Source: Terfezia claveryi
Taxonomy: Eukaryota > Ascomycota > Pezizomycetes > Pezizales > Pezizaceae
Assembly (NCBI GenBank): GCA_015179025.1
Contig: WHUX01000093.1
Span: forward strand, 62,001-126,000
Direction of reading: 5' to 3'
Length of the DNA stretch: 64,000 nucleotides
Positions 33,214 through 43,072 of this stretch are shown in pieces. The stretch's first letter is position 1; every line of letters begins with the position of its first letter. The notes beneath the pieces are model-generated. The model worked only from the letters and a program-made list of their open reading frames with translations, did no database searches and was not told the DNA's origin. The position numbers and the translations under genes are program-made.

Positions 33214-34713
33214 TGTATGAATACATATCTAGCTACGTAATATATTTCTTAAACTGTAAACTAAGTAAATACAGTCACAAGCCTAGATAGGTAAGGGCAT
33301 ACATCAGGTTTCCAAGGCTTCTGTATAGGGTGATACACCTTCTGAATGCCCACTGTATATGGATGTACTGTCTACTTTCATCAGTTGCTTGATGAGTATC
33401 TCTTGTATAGTAGGCTAAATTCCCAACAAAAGCTTTGGGGGTTTGCTTCGCATCAGTATCTAAGTCTGCAGCCTTACGTTGGCTCAGCCTCGATTATCAG
33501 TGGTATATAGTTCCGTCTTCGCCCTTTAGCACCAAAAGCGGGTGTCCAGCAAAATTACTCACAATACCAATAAGCAAGCAATTAGTTCTTGCACTTGGAA
33601 TTAGAATTATGATAATGATTTCTATCCTATATTCAAAAAAATCAGGCTGTTATATATTCTCATACGGTGATTCTACTCATGAAGTGGTAGCTAAGTGGTT
33701 GCTATGTTCAATCCCTATAAAAATTTACTTATATGGTAACCCTATCTATGTACGTCTCTATCTCAGTCAACTTTTGAGCCTTGTATAAATAGCCTTAATT
33801 TAATTTATGTTCTTATATTATGGATATTAGGAGCGTTAGATAGTCCCAGTTCAACCTCCCAAGAGTTTGAGGAATTGTGCTAGTAGTGGTTTTTAATACC
33901 TGTCTGAAAAGTGGGCTATTTTTGTTGTAAAGCGAACACATATCCGATGCGATATGGGTTCCTTATCGCTATACATTGTCGAATAATGCCATTGGTCGAC
34001 AGCCCAAAATATGAAATTATACCCTCGATATGAAAAGATTGGTCATAAGAATGCTCCAAATCATATTCTTATCCAAAGTTTTACTGTATGTACCCCAGCC
34101 ACAATTGACTATATTCTATTGTTCTGAAATTGTAATTCGTCAACTATTCCCATGTGAATACCGCAAATCTCACCAGACCTGGGTGTTGCATACTGCACGG
34201 AGGTCTCTCCGTACAATAATACACCTGCAGGTCTATATGGTGAGTGAAATGAGATATGTCATATCTATCATGTCCCCACTTATCAAGATGTGTTTATCCG
34301 AGCCAATTGCAATACCAACTGTGCTGATATCTGCAGCACATTCACGTAAACAGTCAACCCCCATGACCCCGAAGTGCGCTGCGTTTAGGGTGACCGAAGT
34401 GAGAAGTACTACTAGGTCATTGCCGTCTACTTCAAAATTGTTGTATAAAAAGATAACTATTCGCCCTGACCGGGCATGCTCCCCCTAACCACGCAAGCCT
34501 CTAAAATACAGTAACCTCAATCTCTTCCCACACATATATACTGCATACTCCCATATACCTCTGAAGTGACCAATATGGTTAGTTGTACCCCGAGTTATAC
34601 GGCCAATGTTCTGATCCAAGCTAACCTTGTTTCTCATCCTATAGTGTTGTATGTTAAACCGGGGATGGTTCTTTGCGGGATTATCTATTAACTAATTCTC
34701 CTTTTTCATATAG
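33214..34713. other. Intergenic region with possible upstream exons of the 34.7-kb frame
   Basis: No recognisable domain. Near 34574 an ATG followed by GTTAGT, then CAAGCTAACC..CCTATAG, could be an exon-intron boundary of the small gene whose last exon is at 34714. Otherwise AT-rich sequence without features. Confidence 0.35.
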
Positions 34714-34970
34714 CCAACCCTCCATTCTCTTGGAACGTCAGTGGTTCTGAGCGTGGCAGTTCGTTTGCGACGCAAGTGTGCACGCCGCCAGGCAAAGGCG
34801 CCCAAATCTGTGTAGGGCTCAGTGGCCCCATCCTCCCCCCGCCTACGCAAAGCAGTCTGACTCTAAGTACCCAAGTCTCTGCCCAAGTGGGGGGTGGTGC
34901 TGAGGTGTATGCGGGAGCGGATAATAAGGGTTCTGTTTATGCGGGGGTGAAAATCCCTTTGGGGAAGTAA
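34714..34970 (+). CDS. Probable 3' exon of a small unrecognised gene
   Basis: A strong acceptor (TTAACTAATTC..TTTCATATAG) precedes an open frame that begins in phase with two bases to complete a codon and ends at TAA 34970. The encoded segment has two Cys (about 15 residues apart), then a Ser/Thr/Val-rich and Gly-rich part ending AGVKIPLGK. Codon use is more GC-rich than in its surroundings, which favours a real gene. Upstream exons are uncertain and no family is recognised; a small secreted protein is one possibility. Confidence 0.4.
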
Positions 34971-37779
34971 TAGTTGCAACTACAGGTAAGTCTTTTCTTA
35001 TCGCTGTTAGAAAAAGCCAATGTGAGCGAAGGTTCTAAAAATTAACGTTTTCGGTACAGGGCAGGTCGTTACTGGCATATATCCCGATGGTTTTCCTCCG
35101 AAATATAGTGCACAGTAGGGCTCTACTCGTGGTTTTGTTCCGCGTTTTTGGGGCTACAGAGATGGTCAGGTTGATTGGTCCTTTTACTCTTTGTCTTTGG
35201 TTCCGCAATATCAATGTTCCGAGTTGGAATGGAGAGTGGTGATATATATTTACAGACCTTTAAGCATGGGAATACTTTAACCAAGTGCTGCTGTGTTCAT
35301 TGAATTACCTATATGAGCCTTCTGAAACGATTGCCTAGTGGCCTTTGAGGAGTCGACCAATGCTAAGCCCGAGATTACCATATAATAAATCTCCATATCC
35401 CAATTGTCTCCAGGATATATTCGCTAGGCATTTACACAATTTCTTACGGCAGTTAATTTACCCTTTTGCTATTACCAGTAGTTGAAGTTCTAGACTGAAC
35501 AATCTCCAAGGCGTTTTTTTTTGGTTTACTGTCATGCCTGACTATTGGTTTTCGGTATTGCCACGACTTGACGATGTCTATCGAATTATAAGGTTGACCC
35601 AAGTGTACCCGTCAAGATTACAGTTTAGTAAATCCAACGGAAGCGATGAGGCAGGCAACAGAATAGTACTTTCCATATAAGAATGTCTGATATATAAAAA
35701 AAATTTGTTTATTGGGAATACCCCTAATTTTTGCTTAGTCACCATATACATATGTCCTTATTTGAACTATCATTGTGAACATCAGGCATTTACTAAGTAA
35801 CTGAATTTCCTAAATGAGTAGTCGCTTCCGAGTTAGGTAATTTGTGAAAATCATTTAACCGATTTAACCAATCCTTGTAGAAATAATATAGAAAAACTGA
35901 TGAGTTCTTTTACGGCTTCAGTAGTTGTTTTTGGCTTTTTAGATATGAAACATGGAATAGTTGGAGTGAATATGCTGCAAGAAAGAGAGGCAGCAGTGTC
36001 AGCCGCAGGAAAGCGACAGGATATGAAAAAGCGGTAGCAGATGTGGGATTAGTATGGAACAACAAGAGGCCGCAGCAACGGCCGTAGCAACAGGCAGCAG
36101 AAACAGGCAGCAGCTATAGGCACGGTCAGGCAGCAAGGCAGCGGCAATTGCAACAGGCAGCGGCAGAGGCATGAGCCAACAGCAGCAGTGGCGGGCAGAG
36201 ATGAGCAGCTATTGGAGCGCAGTAGCCAATGGTAGCAATTTTAAATACCACAGCGAAGCGTGCTTGTTGATAGGAACGATATCATCAATCATGGCTTAGC
36301 CTGGTCACGTGCCGACAGAGACAATGTCCCGAAATTTTGTGAAATTTCTTTGATAGCTGGTTCTATAGATATCCGTGCATATCAGCTTACGCTATCTGAG
36401 ACGACTCGAGGCTGTTAGAGCCTCCAAGTGTCTCGTAATTCATTGCAGACGAATGGTTAGCCATGGCACTTGGTGATTCAGTAGTCGAACGGTTTAGTAA
36501 GCAAGGCGATTGGGGTGCATGATTCAACAATCAGAGCAATTGGTAATTCGAGCGGCTGCGCGGTTTAGTAATATGGCAATATCAATTAGAGGTTTCTTTT
36601 AGTTGTAACAATTCAAGAAAAAATGTATACCTAAATCTTTTTTCAAAAAAACTTTATTATTTTCCGTTAAATAAAGGCAAGGCGGACAGCATTTGGGATT
36701 GCAAAGCTTGGAGACATGTTGAGTGCAATGGATAAGAACAATACCTGGATGAAAAGTTTCGAAGGAGAAAAAGTCGAATTATCAAGATTTTGGTGACTGT
36801 AGATGGGAACTTGGAGTAATTTATATTTTTTCTTGACACCATAGCCAATCTAGAAGGTTGAGGAGGACATGTGTCATATTTATTCAAGCAGGAGAATACT
36901 ATGTATACATACATTGCAACGCAGTTAAGTTGAATTATGTCTAGGTAGCGAAGGTGAGTCACTTGTGGTGTCTGGATAGTTCTGGACAGTTCAAAATTCT
37001 CGATTAAGCCTGGAATCACTCCAATCCGTTTATTGGCGAGCCCGAGGTTATTTCACAAGATACCATTAACAAAGGTATCAGCTACAGCTATAACCGGAAT
37101 AATAATAATAACCCCACCGAGGCACAAGTCCCGCGCACCACTGTCTGCGAGTGGGATAGAGTGTTCTGGGCCAAAATGTCAGACCGGTACATCAGCACGG
37201 TAAACTTAAACTGTAAGCTCGGTGAGCACATCTCATTCAGATAGGATATCCTAGGGGAGATAAAGAGGTCTATTTAAAAGAGGATATGGAACAGCGAACT
37301 CTATATCGTCAAAAGGTATCTCGATTCCTATTACGTATATCATGTCAATTGTGGCATCTAAATTTAAATCTAATACCAATGTGCGACAGTGCGAGCCCCA
37401 ACACAGCAATCAGTGGGGCCATTCTCTGACACCAACGGTTGAAGCATTTGTGTACACAAACTAAATCAATATCGCTTTACAGATGTGCAGCATGATCCAT
37501 ATAAGCTATTTCTCCTTGAGGCGCAAGGCCGTGAGGCCTCCCAACTCCATACCCTACGCCCACAACCAGCCTTGCCAACAATCCAGCAGTACCTAGGCCT
37601 AGATCCTGGTCTCCAACTGTCCAACACAAGCTGAGCATGTCAAACAGGATACGGAGCGCATTGGCTTTGCGTGATTTTTACTTTTATCTCCAATCCCAAA
37701 GCGGGCAGCAAAGCCTCCTATCAAACAAGCAAGACCTTCTAGGGCGCAAGGACACACATCAGATGAAGCAGGGGCAGCG
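34971..37779. other. Intergenic region, no gene seen
   Basis: Mostly AT-rich. Contains the CAG-rich stretch at 35980-36200 and frames of at most ~120 codons without domains. The segment around 37090-37300 is more GC-rich and may be old coding sequence, but I could not place it. Confidence 0.45.
35980..36200. repeat. Degenerate CAG/GGCAGC-rich repeat
   Basis: Many irregular copies of GGCAGCAG, CAACAGGCAG and related words over about 220 bp. No frame through it is long enough to suggest a protein repeat. Confidence 0.6.
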
Positions 37780-37792
37780 TATGTGTCTACAA

Positions 37793-37834
37793 TTTTTTTT
37801 TTTTTTTAAATACTCAGTACTCCTATGCAGCCCA
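37793..37834 (-). mobile_element. 5'-truncated poly(A) retroelement, copy B (42 bp)
   Basis: Only the A tail and the last ~25 bp of the family (GGAGTACTGAGTA on the minus strand) are present, yet it is flanked by the perfect 13-bp duplication TATGTGTCTACAA at 37780-37792 and 37835-37847. It is an extreme 5' truncation. Confidence 0.88.
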
Positions 37835-38076
37835 TATGTGTCTACAAGGCGTCGACAATGCCTGCCCAATACTTGTTGGATACAATAGTTATCTTAGATA
37901 GTGCACATAGGTACTTAGTAGTTGGTTACTCATAGGGGTAGATTTTGTGGCTACGCTGGCTCGTTAGGTAGCAGGTTATGATGGTCAGAAATAAGAGCTT
38001 GTATTAAAGTGTTCTCAACGAGCTGGCCAGGCCGGCCTCAACCATGGCCCGCGCCGGCCTAGACCAGACAGAGCTC

Positions 38077-38245
38077 GGCTGGGGCATCAGGCCGGCGAAC
38101 TGGGTAGCCGGGGCAGCCTGAATAGCCTGGATCGCCCGAATGGCCTGAATAGCCTGAACGGCCTGAATGGCCTGAAGGGCCTGAATACCTAGCCTGGGCC
38201 GCCTGGAGGGCCTGGACCGCCTGGACCGCGCAGGCTATTCAGGCT
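38077..38245. repeat. Palindromic GGCCTGAATAGCCTG repeats (hAT subterminal)
   Basis: About ten irregular copies of GCCTGAATAGCC/GGCCTGAATGG, mostly direct, ending with inverted AGGCTATTCAGGCTATT. The same words fill the element at 60034-60435. Confidence 0.8.
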
Positions 38246-38264
38246 ATTAAAGCGAGATTGCGAT

Positions 38265-38352
38265 GTTGCATTACATCCAGGCATGAAGTTCGAGTATTTG
38301 AGGTGAATTGGGCGGAACATCCTGATTGGATTGTAAATGCAAAGGATAAAGT
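38265..38352 (+). pseudogene. hAT transposase fragment
   Basis: Translation reads VALHPGMKFEY and, after a one-base shift near 38300, FEVNWAEHPDWIVNAKDKV. This matches the C-terminal part of the catalytic region of fungal Ac-like hAT transposases (LHP..K..YF...W......W). It is short and frameshifted, and therefore dead. Confidence 0.6.
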
Positions 38353-38562
38353 AGGTACAGACACTATGGATATCTAAGTACAACACCTTCTAATCTATTT
38401 TATTTCTGATTTATTTATTCTAATGCATTATCATCAGGTACGCGAGATATTTCAAGAGCTGGAGAGTAATGAGGCTTAGTGCGACCTTTTTTTTTTTCTG
38501 TATGCGACCGTTGTTTTTTGTGTATGCGACCTTTGTTATCTTTTTCTTTGAAGTCTGTCGGG

Positions 38563-39019
38563 TTTTTTTTTTTTTTTTAAATACTTAGTACTCCTATGCA
38601 GCTCCAACGAGGAGCTATGAGGAGCCACGCAGAAGCCTGGTGGATTCAAGGGAAAGGCAAGTTAATCTGCCAGACCCACGCGAGATGAACTAGATACATA
38701 TGACGGGGAAAAGGGGAGGGTGAGGCCCCGTGCTGTCATGAACGGACTGGCCGATAGCTTGGAAGCCTGACTGAGCCTCCACTCCCCTAACCTATGAAAA
38801 TCGAAGAGAACTGATGTAGAGAGACAAAGGAAATTCGTAAATAAGGCTACAGAACAAGCTCTGAACTTCTCAAATTAACTCTCCATATAATAGTCCAAAG
38901 AAGGTCTCAGTGGCCTCATATCTATCTTCACCCTCCTCTCTCCACTCTGGCCTGTCTAGCTCCTCCCAGCTCCCCCTGCCTCCTAACAGGTCTCCGCGGA
39001 TTCGGTTAAAGCGTGGACA
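38563..39019 (-). mobile_element. Poly(A) retroelement, copy C (457 bp, longest)
   Basis: T run from 38563, then the same body as copy A, then a further ~330 bp shared in part with copy D (GGCTCAGTCAGGC..TCGGCCAGTCCGTT). Flanked by AAGTCTGTCGGG at 38551-38562 and 39020-39031. It has no long frame, so it is either a long SINE or the 3' part of a LINE. It is inserted in the hAT relic. Confidence 0.85.
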
Positions 39020-39254
39020 AAGTCTGTCGGGTGGTGAGCGACCAACAGTCGCTATTCTTATACAGTATCTATCAATATGTCAGTTTTTCCGACATGTGAC
39101 TCTCATGAACGTTCAGGCTAATCAGGCCGTCCAGGCGGCCTGAACCATGGACGGCCCGTTGCGAACACTGGAACTTCAATATAGGCAAACCTGGCACCCA
39201 GTGATCGCGTTTCGTCCTAGCGGTTACATCCAACAGGATTTTCTCGTACTGAGA

Positions 39255-39536
39255 TCAATTCTCCACGATTTCCCTTTTGTCTTGTCTACCAGTTCACTAT
39301 TCTCTCCTATTTTTACAGTTCTTCAGTGGAGGGATCGAGGCTCAGTCAGGCCCTCGGGTCATCGGCTAGCCCGTTAGTGACAGCATTGGGCCTCCTTTTT
39401 GTACCTATCTTTTGCGCAGGTCTGGCAGATTAACTTGCCTCTCCCTTGAATCCACCGGGCTTTCCGCGTGGCTCCTCATGGCCCCCCTAACGGGGCTGAA
39501 TAGGAGTATCAAGTATTTAAAAAAAAAAAAAAAAAA
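39255..39536 (+). mobile_element. 5'-truncated poly(A) retroelement, copy D (282 bp)
   Basis: Plus-strand copy ending in an A run at 39519-39536. It is flanked by the perfect 13-bp duplication TCTCGTACTGAGA at 39242-39254 and 39537-39549. Its 5' part matches copy C and its 3' part matches copies A and C. Confidence 0.9.
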
Positions 39537-39549
39537 TCTCGTACTGAGA

Positions 39550-40045
39550 GGCAAGGTGTTACCCTCAACCACATTGGAAATGGTAATTTTCGGGTCGGGA
39601 AATAATCCTTCGGCAACTTGCTATACCTTCTCACCATTTAGCATCTAGTAGTTATAAATCTCTCTATGCAGAATATTTCCTAGAATGTAGCTAATTCTAG
39701 GGACCTAGAATTCAACCGTACTAAGCACAATGGATTCTAAAGAGCCAGCATCAAGGACAAGAGAGATATATATATATATATTTTTATTTAGGCTTTATAC
39801 TAGAGGTCATAGATATCGTGTCATACTACCGGATCTCAGCGCCAGTGATCATAATAAATTTCCTCTCGGTGAGCAATATCCCAAGTGACATGACTGGCGA
39901 CAGGTGACGCGCGATTAGTGAAGGCAATAAGGCGTTCCTAGCTAGTGTCCCTCTGGTGTATAGGATTTGGTGACTACAGTAAATTCTCGTTATAAGCATA
40001 TGGTCAGGGCCGGGGTTATATGCTAATATCGAATATATCCTTGTA
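39550..40045. other. Intergenic region with an orphan pogo-type end
   Basis: Contains an AT run at 39768-39780 and, from about 39976, TACAGTAAATTCTCGTTATAAGC, which looks like one end of a TA-flanked element; no inverted partner was found. No gene is seen. Confidence 0.4.
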
Positions 40046-40105
40046 CAGTGAAGTCCCATTATAAGAAACCCCCGTTATAAGAAACCCCATAAGGGGACTT
40101 CACTG
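40046..40105. mobile_element. 60-bp palindromic MITE (CAGTGAAGTCCC, TA flanks)
   Basis: CAGTGAAGTCCC and its inverted copy GGGGACTTCACTG bound two ATAAGAAACCCC motifs, with TA on both outer sides. The ends resemble those of the 803-bp element at 53169 (CAGTGGAGTCCCGTTATAAG). Confidence 0.8.
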
Positions 40106-40248
40106 TATCGGGAGAAAATTACATACATAATAAAACGGACAAAGGAGACAAGAAATGGGTATTAGGACTGATGTAAGAACTCTTTCATCCACTGTTGCAT
40201 TTTTTTGAACCTTTTTCATACTGAATATTGCCTTCAATTCGAGGTCTT

Positions 40249-40506
40249 TCATTTGGCAATATAACTTCCAGCTTGTTTACTATCAGACAGTAGGGAATAT
40301 AGAAGAAGTATTTGCAGAGCAGGGTGGTGGCTCAGACTCAGGATCTTCATTTCCAGCTGATTGCATAGGTCCTCAATATCTTCATCTATGAAGTTCTTCA
40401 AACCAGTGCTTGATACCCTACCGGATTCACCAAGAATTTCTTGTCGCTCAATCTCTGACCACGCCTGATGTTGTATACTTTTTGCGGAACTTTCAGATGT
40501 GGACAT
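40249..40506 (-). other. Unrecognised 85-codon frame
   Basis: ATG 40506 opens a frame with a helical, acidic/Leu-rich sequence (FIDEDIEDLCNQLEMK). It may be the first or last part of a transposase in an otherwise decayed element, since pogo-type ends lie 150-500 bp away. No domain is recognised. Confidence 0.25.
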
Positions 40507-40959
40507 GTGGAGGCTATGGGTATCATTGGATTTAGAAGACTGATATTGAGCTTGACAAATATGCCATATTGGCTACCCTGCTCACTGATTAAGTAGGTAT
40601 CCTGCTAGCGCCCTAGTGATGTCATTCAGCATTGTGTACCATCCTGTGGGTCATTGAAGAAAATAATGGTGTTGTAAAGCACTAAGAACCGTCATAACGC
40701 AGGCTATCCCGCACACTTATATACCATAATATTAGTGATATTGACATCTACTTACGACCATAGACTAAAGAAAACGATGCATCCCGTCTGCTCTGCCATA
40801 TCTACGCTTCAGATAGCCAGGCTAGTACTGCGGTGGGTGACCACGCGATAAAGTCTCCCACCGCAGCACGCAATGGGTATTTAGAATTTTTTGACTTCTT
40901 GTTTCGGTAGCGTTGGATGGTTGCCTTTTTGAGAAGTCACACAGGTAGTCCTTTTAACC

Positions 40960-41471
40960 AGTCTAGTCCTTTTTTGGCCCATACCTTTTCCGGTATCTCC
41001 AGTCTACCCTTTTTGTAATTAAGCTAGTCCTATCTTGGTAGTCTCCCTACCACAACCATTTTAGTCCTGGTTATCATTTTTAGATCGAAGTGCAGGAGTG
41101 CACTCATTATCAGCAGCTCTAAGCTTTGATAACCGAAGATGTCTCTATCCCGAAGAAAGCTTACCAGAAGGGTACAATGAGAACTTAAGTCACCTAACCA
41201 GAGACCATGTCCCCTCATCCCTCCAACCCGTGAGCATGTCTGCCCCTACAGGGGTTACCTCAGCAATATGCTTCGACTTGGCGCATGGGTGACGCCAACA
41301 GCTAGACCAATCTTGTGATACTATTGCAGGAAGCGCAGCAGGACATGGACAGCCAGAACATTGGAATGCTGACTGTCGACCCGGGCAGGACAGTTGCCAA
41401 CTTGAGCCCGGAAGAGCAGGAAAGACACGAGCTATATATCCATGTCCGGAGTGTTTAGGTGAACGTTCATA
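40960..41471. repeat. Degenerate copy of the 59.85-60.8 kb sequence, with possible small exon
   Basis: AGTCTACCCTTTTTGTAATT.., GGTTATCATTTTTAGATCG and TCAGCAGCTC..GAAGATGTCTCTATCCC repeat in the same order at 59870-59965 and 60670-60720, so two copies of a longer unit exist. Near 41212 an ATG, a GTGAGC donor and a TTGCAG acceptor before a frame ending at TAG near 41458 could make a 50-residue protein; this is speculative. Confidence 0.45.
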
Positions 41472-41600
41472 CCGTATTAATTCGCAACTAAGAATGCTGT
41501 CTTATTCACGAACGGGCGGTCGGAGGGGCCTTAAATTTACTGTCTTATACGCGAATACTGTCTTGCCGAGTAGTACTTTCTTAGTTGCGAATTAATACGG
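41472..41600. mobile_element. 129-bp MITE (CCGTATTAATTCGC, TA flanks)
   Basis: A 23-bp perfect inverted repeat starting CCGTATTAATTCGCAACTAA bounds a short centre. TA precedes and follows the element. No coding capacity. Size, ends and TA flanks fit a Tc1/mariner-type MITE. Confidence 0.88.
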
Positions 41601-42102
41601 TAGGAGAGCACACATGTGATTGATTTCATCTGGAGCTCAATGAGATAAGCATGAGGCTATATCCAGGCACTGCATTCTAACACGTATTTTACTCCCCGAG
41701 TCACCATGTATCGCAGATATTTCAAGAATCGTCAAGATCTCCAAAGCACAGGCCCCCGACGAAGGTGACCGTTTTGAGGGGTATACGTAAAGACTTTATG
41801 TTAGGGATCAAGGAAATATTGTCGGAATACAGGTATTAGGAGGTCGAGCGAAGGCAAGATCACATAGCTCGGGCGGCCTAACTGCTGCACGAACGGGTGC
41901 GGTTTGAACTTAGAACATTGCTCGAGAAGCCAAAGCTAGATACACGATATGGGCATATATATAGGAAGAGGGGTACGTCAGGCCTGCAATGCATCAAATT
42001 TGCACATATCACCTGACCCACAACAATTCGCATACCCCCACCCCTGCCAGCCTTGCGCCGTAACACTTTACAGTGCAGTCCCCAGTCTAGTCTGGTTGGC
42101 AC

Positions 42103-42268
42103 TGATAGAACGTCTTATTCCTTATCCTCATGATCCTTCTCCAAGATCATGTTCACGTATATCTACATCATGCCAAGCCCGCCAGCCTAGTCGGCTCTGC
42201 CATATACAGTATGCTCTGCCATATGCTGTACATGTGCCGCTGCCATTGCTGTACATGTGGTACTAACA
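42103..42268 (-). repeat. 3' LTR of the copia element
   Basis: 166 bp; on the minus strand it begins TGTTAGTACCACATG and ends GACGTTCTATCA. Contains nested GCTCTGCCATAT and CTGTACATGTG repeats. Confidence 0.95.
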
Positions 42269-42277
42269 CCTCCCCTC
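42269..42277 (-). promoter_or_regulatory. Polypurine tract of the copia element
   Basis: Minus-strand GAGGGGAGG directly before the 3' LTR, the expected primer site for second-strand synthesis. The same junction, CGAGGGGAGGTGTTAGTAC, survives as a relic at 50593-50612. Confidence 0.85.
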
Positions 42278-42409
42278 GGGCGCATGATGAAGTGAAGGCA
42301 GAAAGAGAGAAAGAAAGAAAAAAATAGTGAAACAACAAAAAAATAAAAAAAAAGAGGTAACAATTCACATTCCTCCCCTGTTTCCTATGTTCCTACGATT
42401 CTGCCTTCC

Positions 42410-42780
42410 AATCTCTTTTTTAGGTCATTATTTAGGGACCAAGGAGCGAATAATATACCCCACACCCTCCAATCTGCATATTGTCAGATTAGGATTATTT
42501 TAGGTCATTAGGGACCACGGAGCGAATAACATACCCCACACCCTCCAATCTGCTTTTTATATTGTCAGATTAGGATTATTTTTAGGTCATTAGGGACCAC
42601 GGAGCGAATAACATACCCCACACCCTCCAATCTGCATTTTATATTGTCAGATTAGGATTATTTTAGGTCATTTAGGGACCTCGGAGCGAATATACCCCAT
42701 ACCCTCCAATCTGCATTTTATATTGTCAGATTAGGATTATTTTAGGTCATTAGGACCACGAGCGAATACATACCCCACCC
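42410..42780 (-). repeat. ~83-bp minisatellite in the copia 3' region, about 4.5 units
   Basis: Units share TTAGGTCATT, GGGACCACGGAGCGAATA, CCCCACACCCTCCAATCTGC and TTGTCAGATTAGGATTAT. They lie between the coding region and the 3' LTR. Units differ by a few bases and small deletions, so they had diverged before or since insertion. Confidence 0.9.
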
Positions 42781-42799
42781 TCATCTCACACTGATTTTT

Positions 42800-43072
42800 T
42801 CATGTACAGAATGTTTTTGGGAGAGGAATACTTTCATCCACATAGTGAGATTCCCTCTTCATATGTAGGTATAGTTGATTGCGAGAGGGGAAAACTCCGT
42901 AACATAGTCCACATTGATGATGTTGTGATGCTTTAAACCATAAGCCCATTGATTTTGCGTGACGCTCATGTGGTTCTCGAGGTAGAGCTTTTGTAAGAGC
43001 ATCTGCTACCATGTCTTTTGTAGCAATGTATTCGATTAAGCATTGTCCGGATTCGACCATATGAGTGATAAA
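42800..43072 (-). pseudogene. C-terminal tail of copia Pol beyond the TGA, with C2H2 zinc finger
   Basis: In frame with the upstream gene across the TGA at 43073-43075. It resumes FITHMVESGQ.., IEYIATKDMVADALTKALP, the conserved end of copia RNase H, then adds CGLCYGVFPSRNQLYLHM..H, a C-X2-C-X12-H-X5-H zinc finger. Without readthrough this part is not made. Confidence 0.8.

Larger units (their letters stand above)
38008..39170. mobile_element. hAT transposon relic with repeat-packed end and nested retroelement
   Basis: The left end AAGTGTTCTCAAC (38007-38019) and the right end GTTGCGAACACTG (ending 39170) are inverted and match the ends of the element at 60034-60435. Inside, the left side has GGCCTGAATAGCC-type repeats and then a piece of hAT transposase at 38265-38352; retroelement copy C is inserted at 38563-39019. 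The 8 bases outside each end do not match, so the ends may be eroded. Confidence 0.6.

Noticed and set aside
36657..37019. 120-codon minus-strand frame
   Set aside because: AT-rich DNA, no recognisable motif, no introns or promoter signals; treated as chance.
38077..38245. CRISPR-like array from the regularly spaced GGCCTGAATAGCC words
   Set aside because: Units are adjacent or irregularly spaced without unique spacers, in a eukaryotic genome, and are explained as hAT subterminal repeats.
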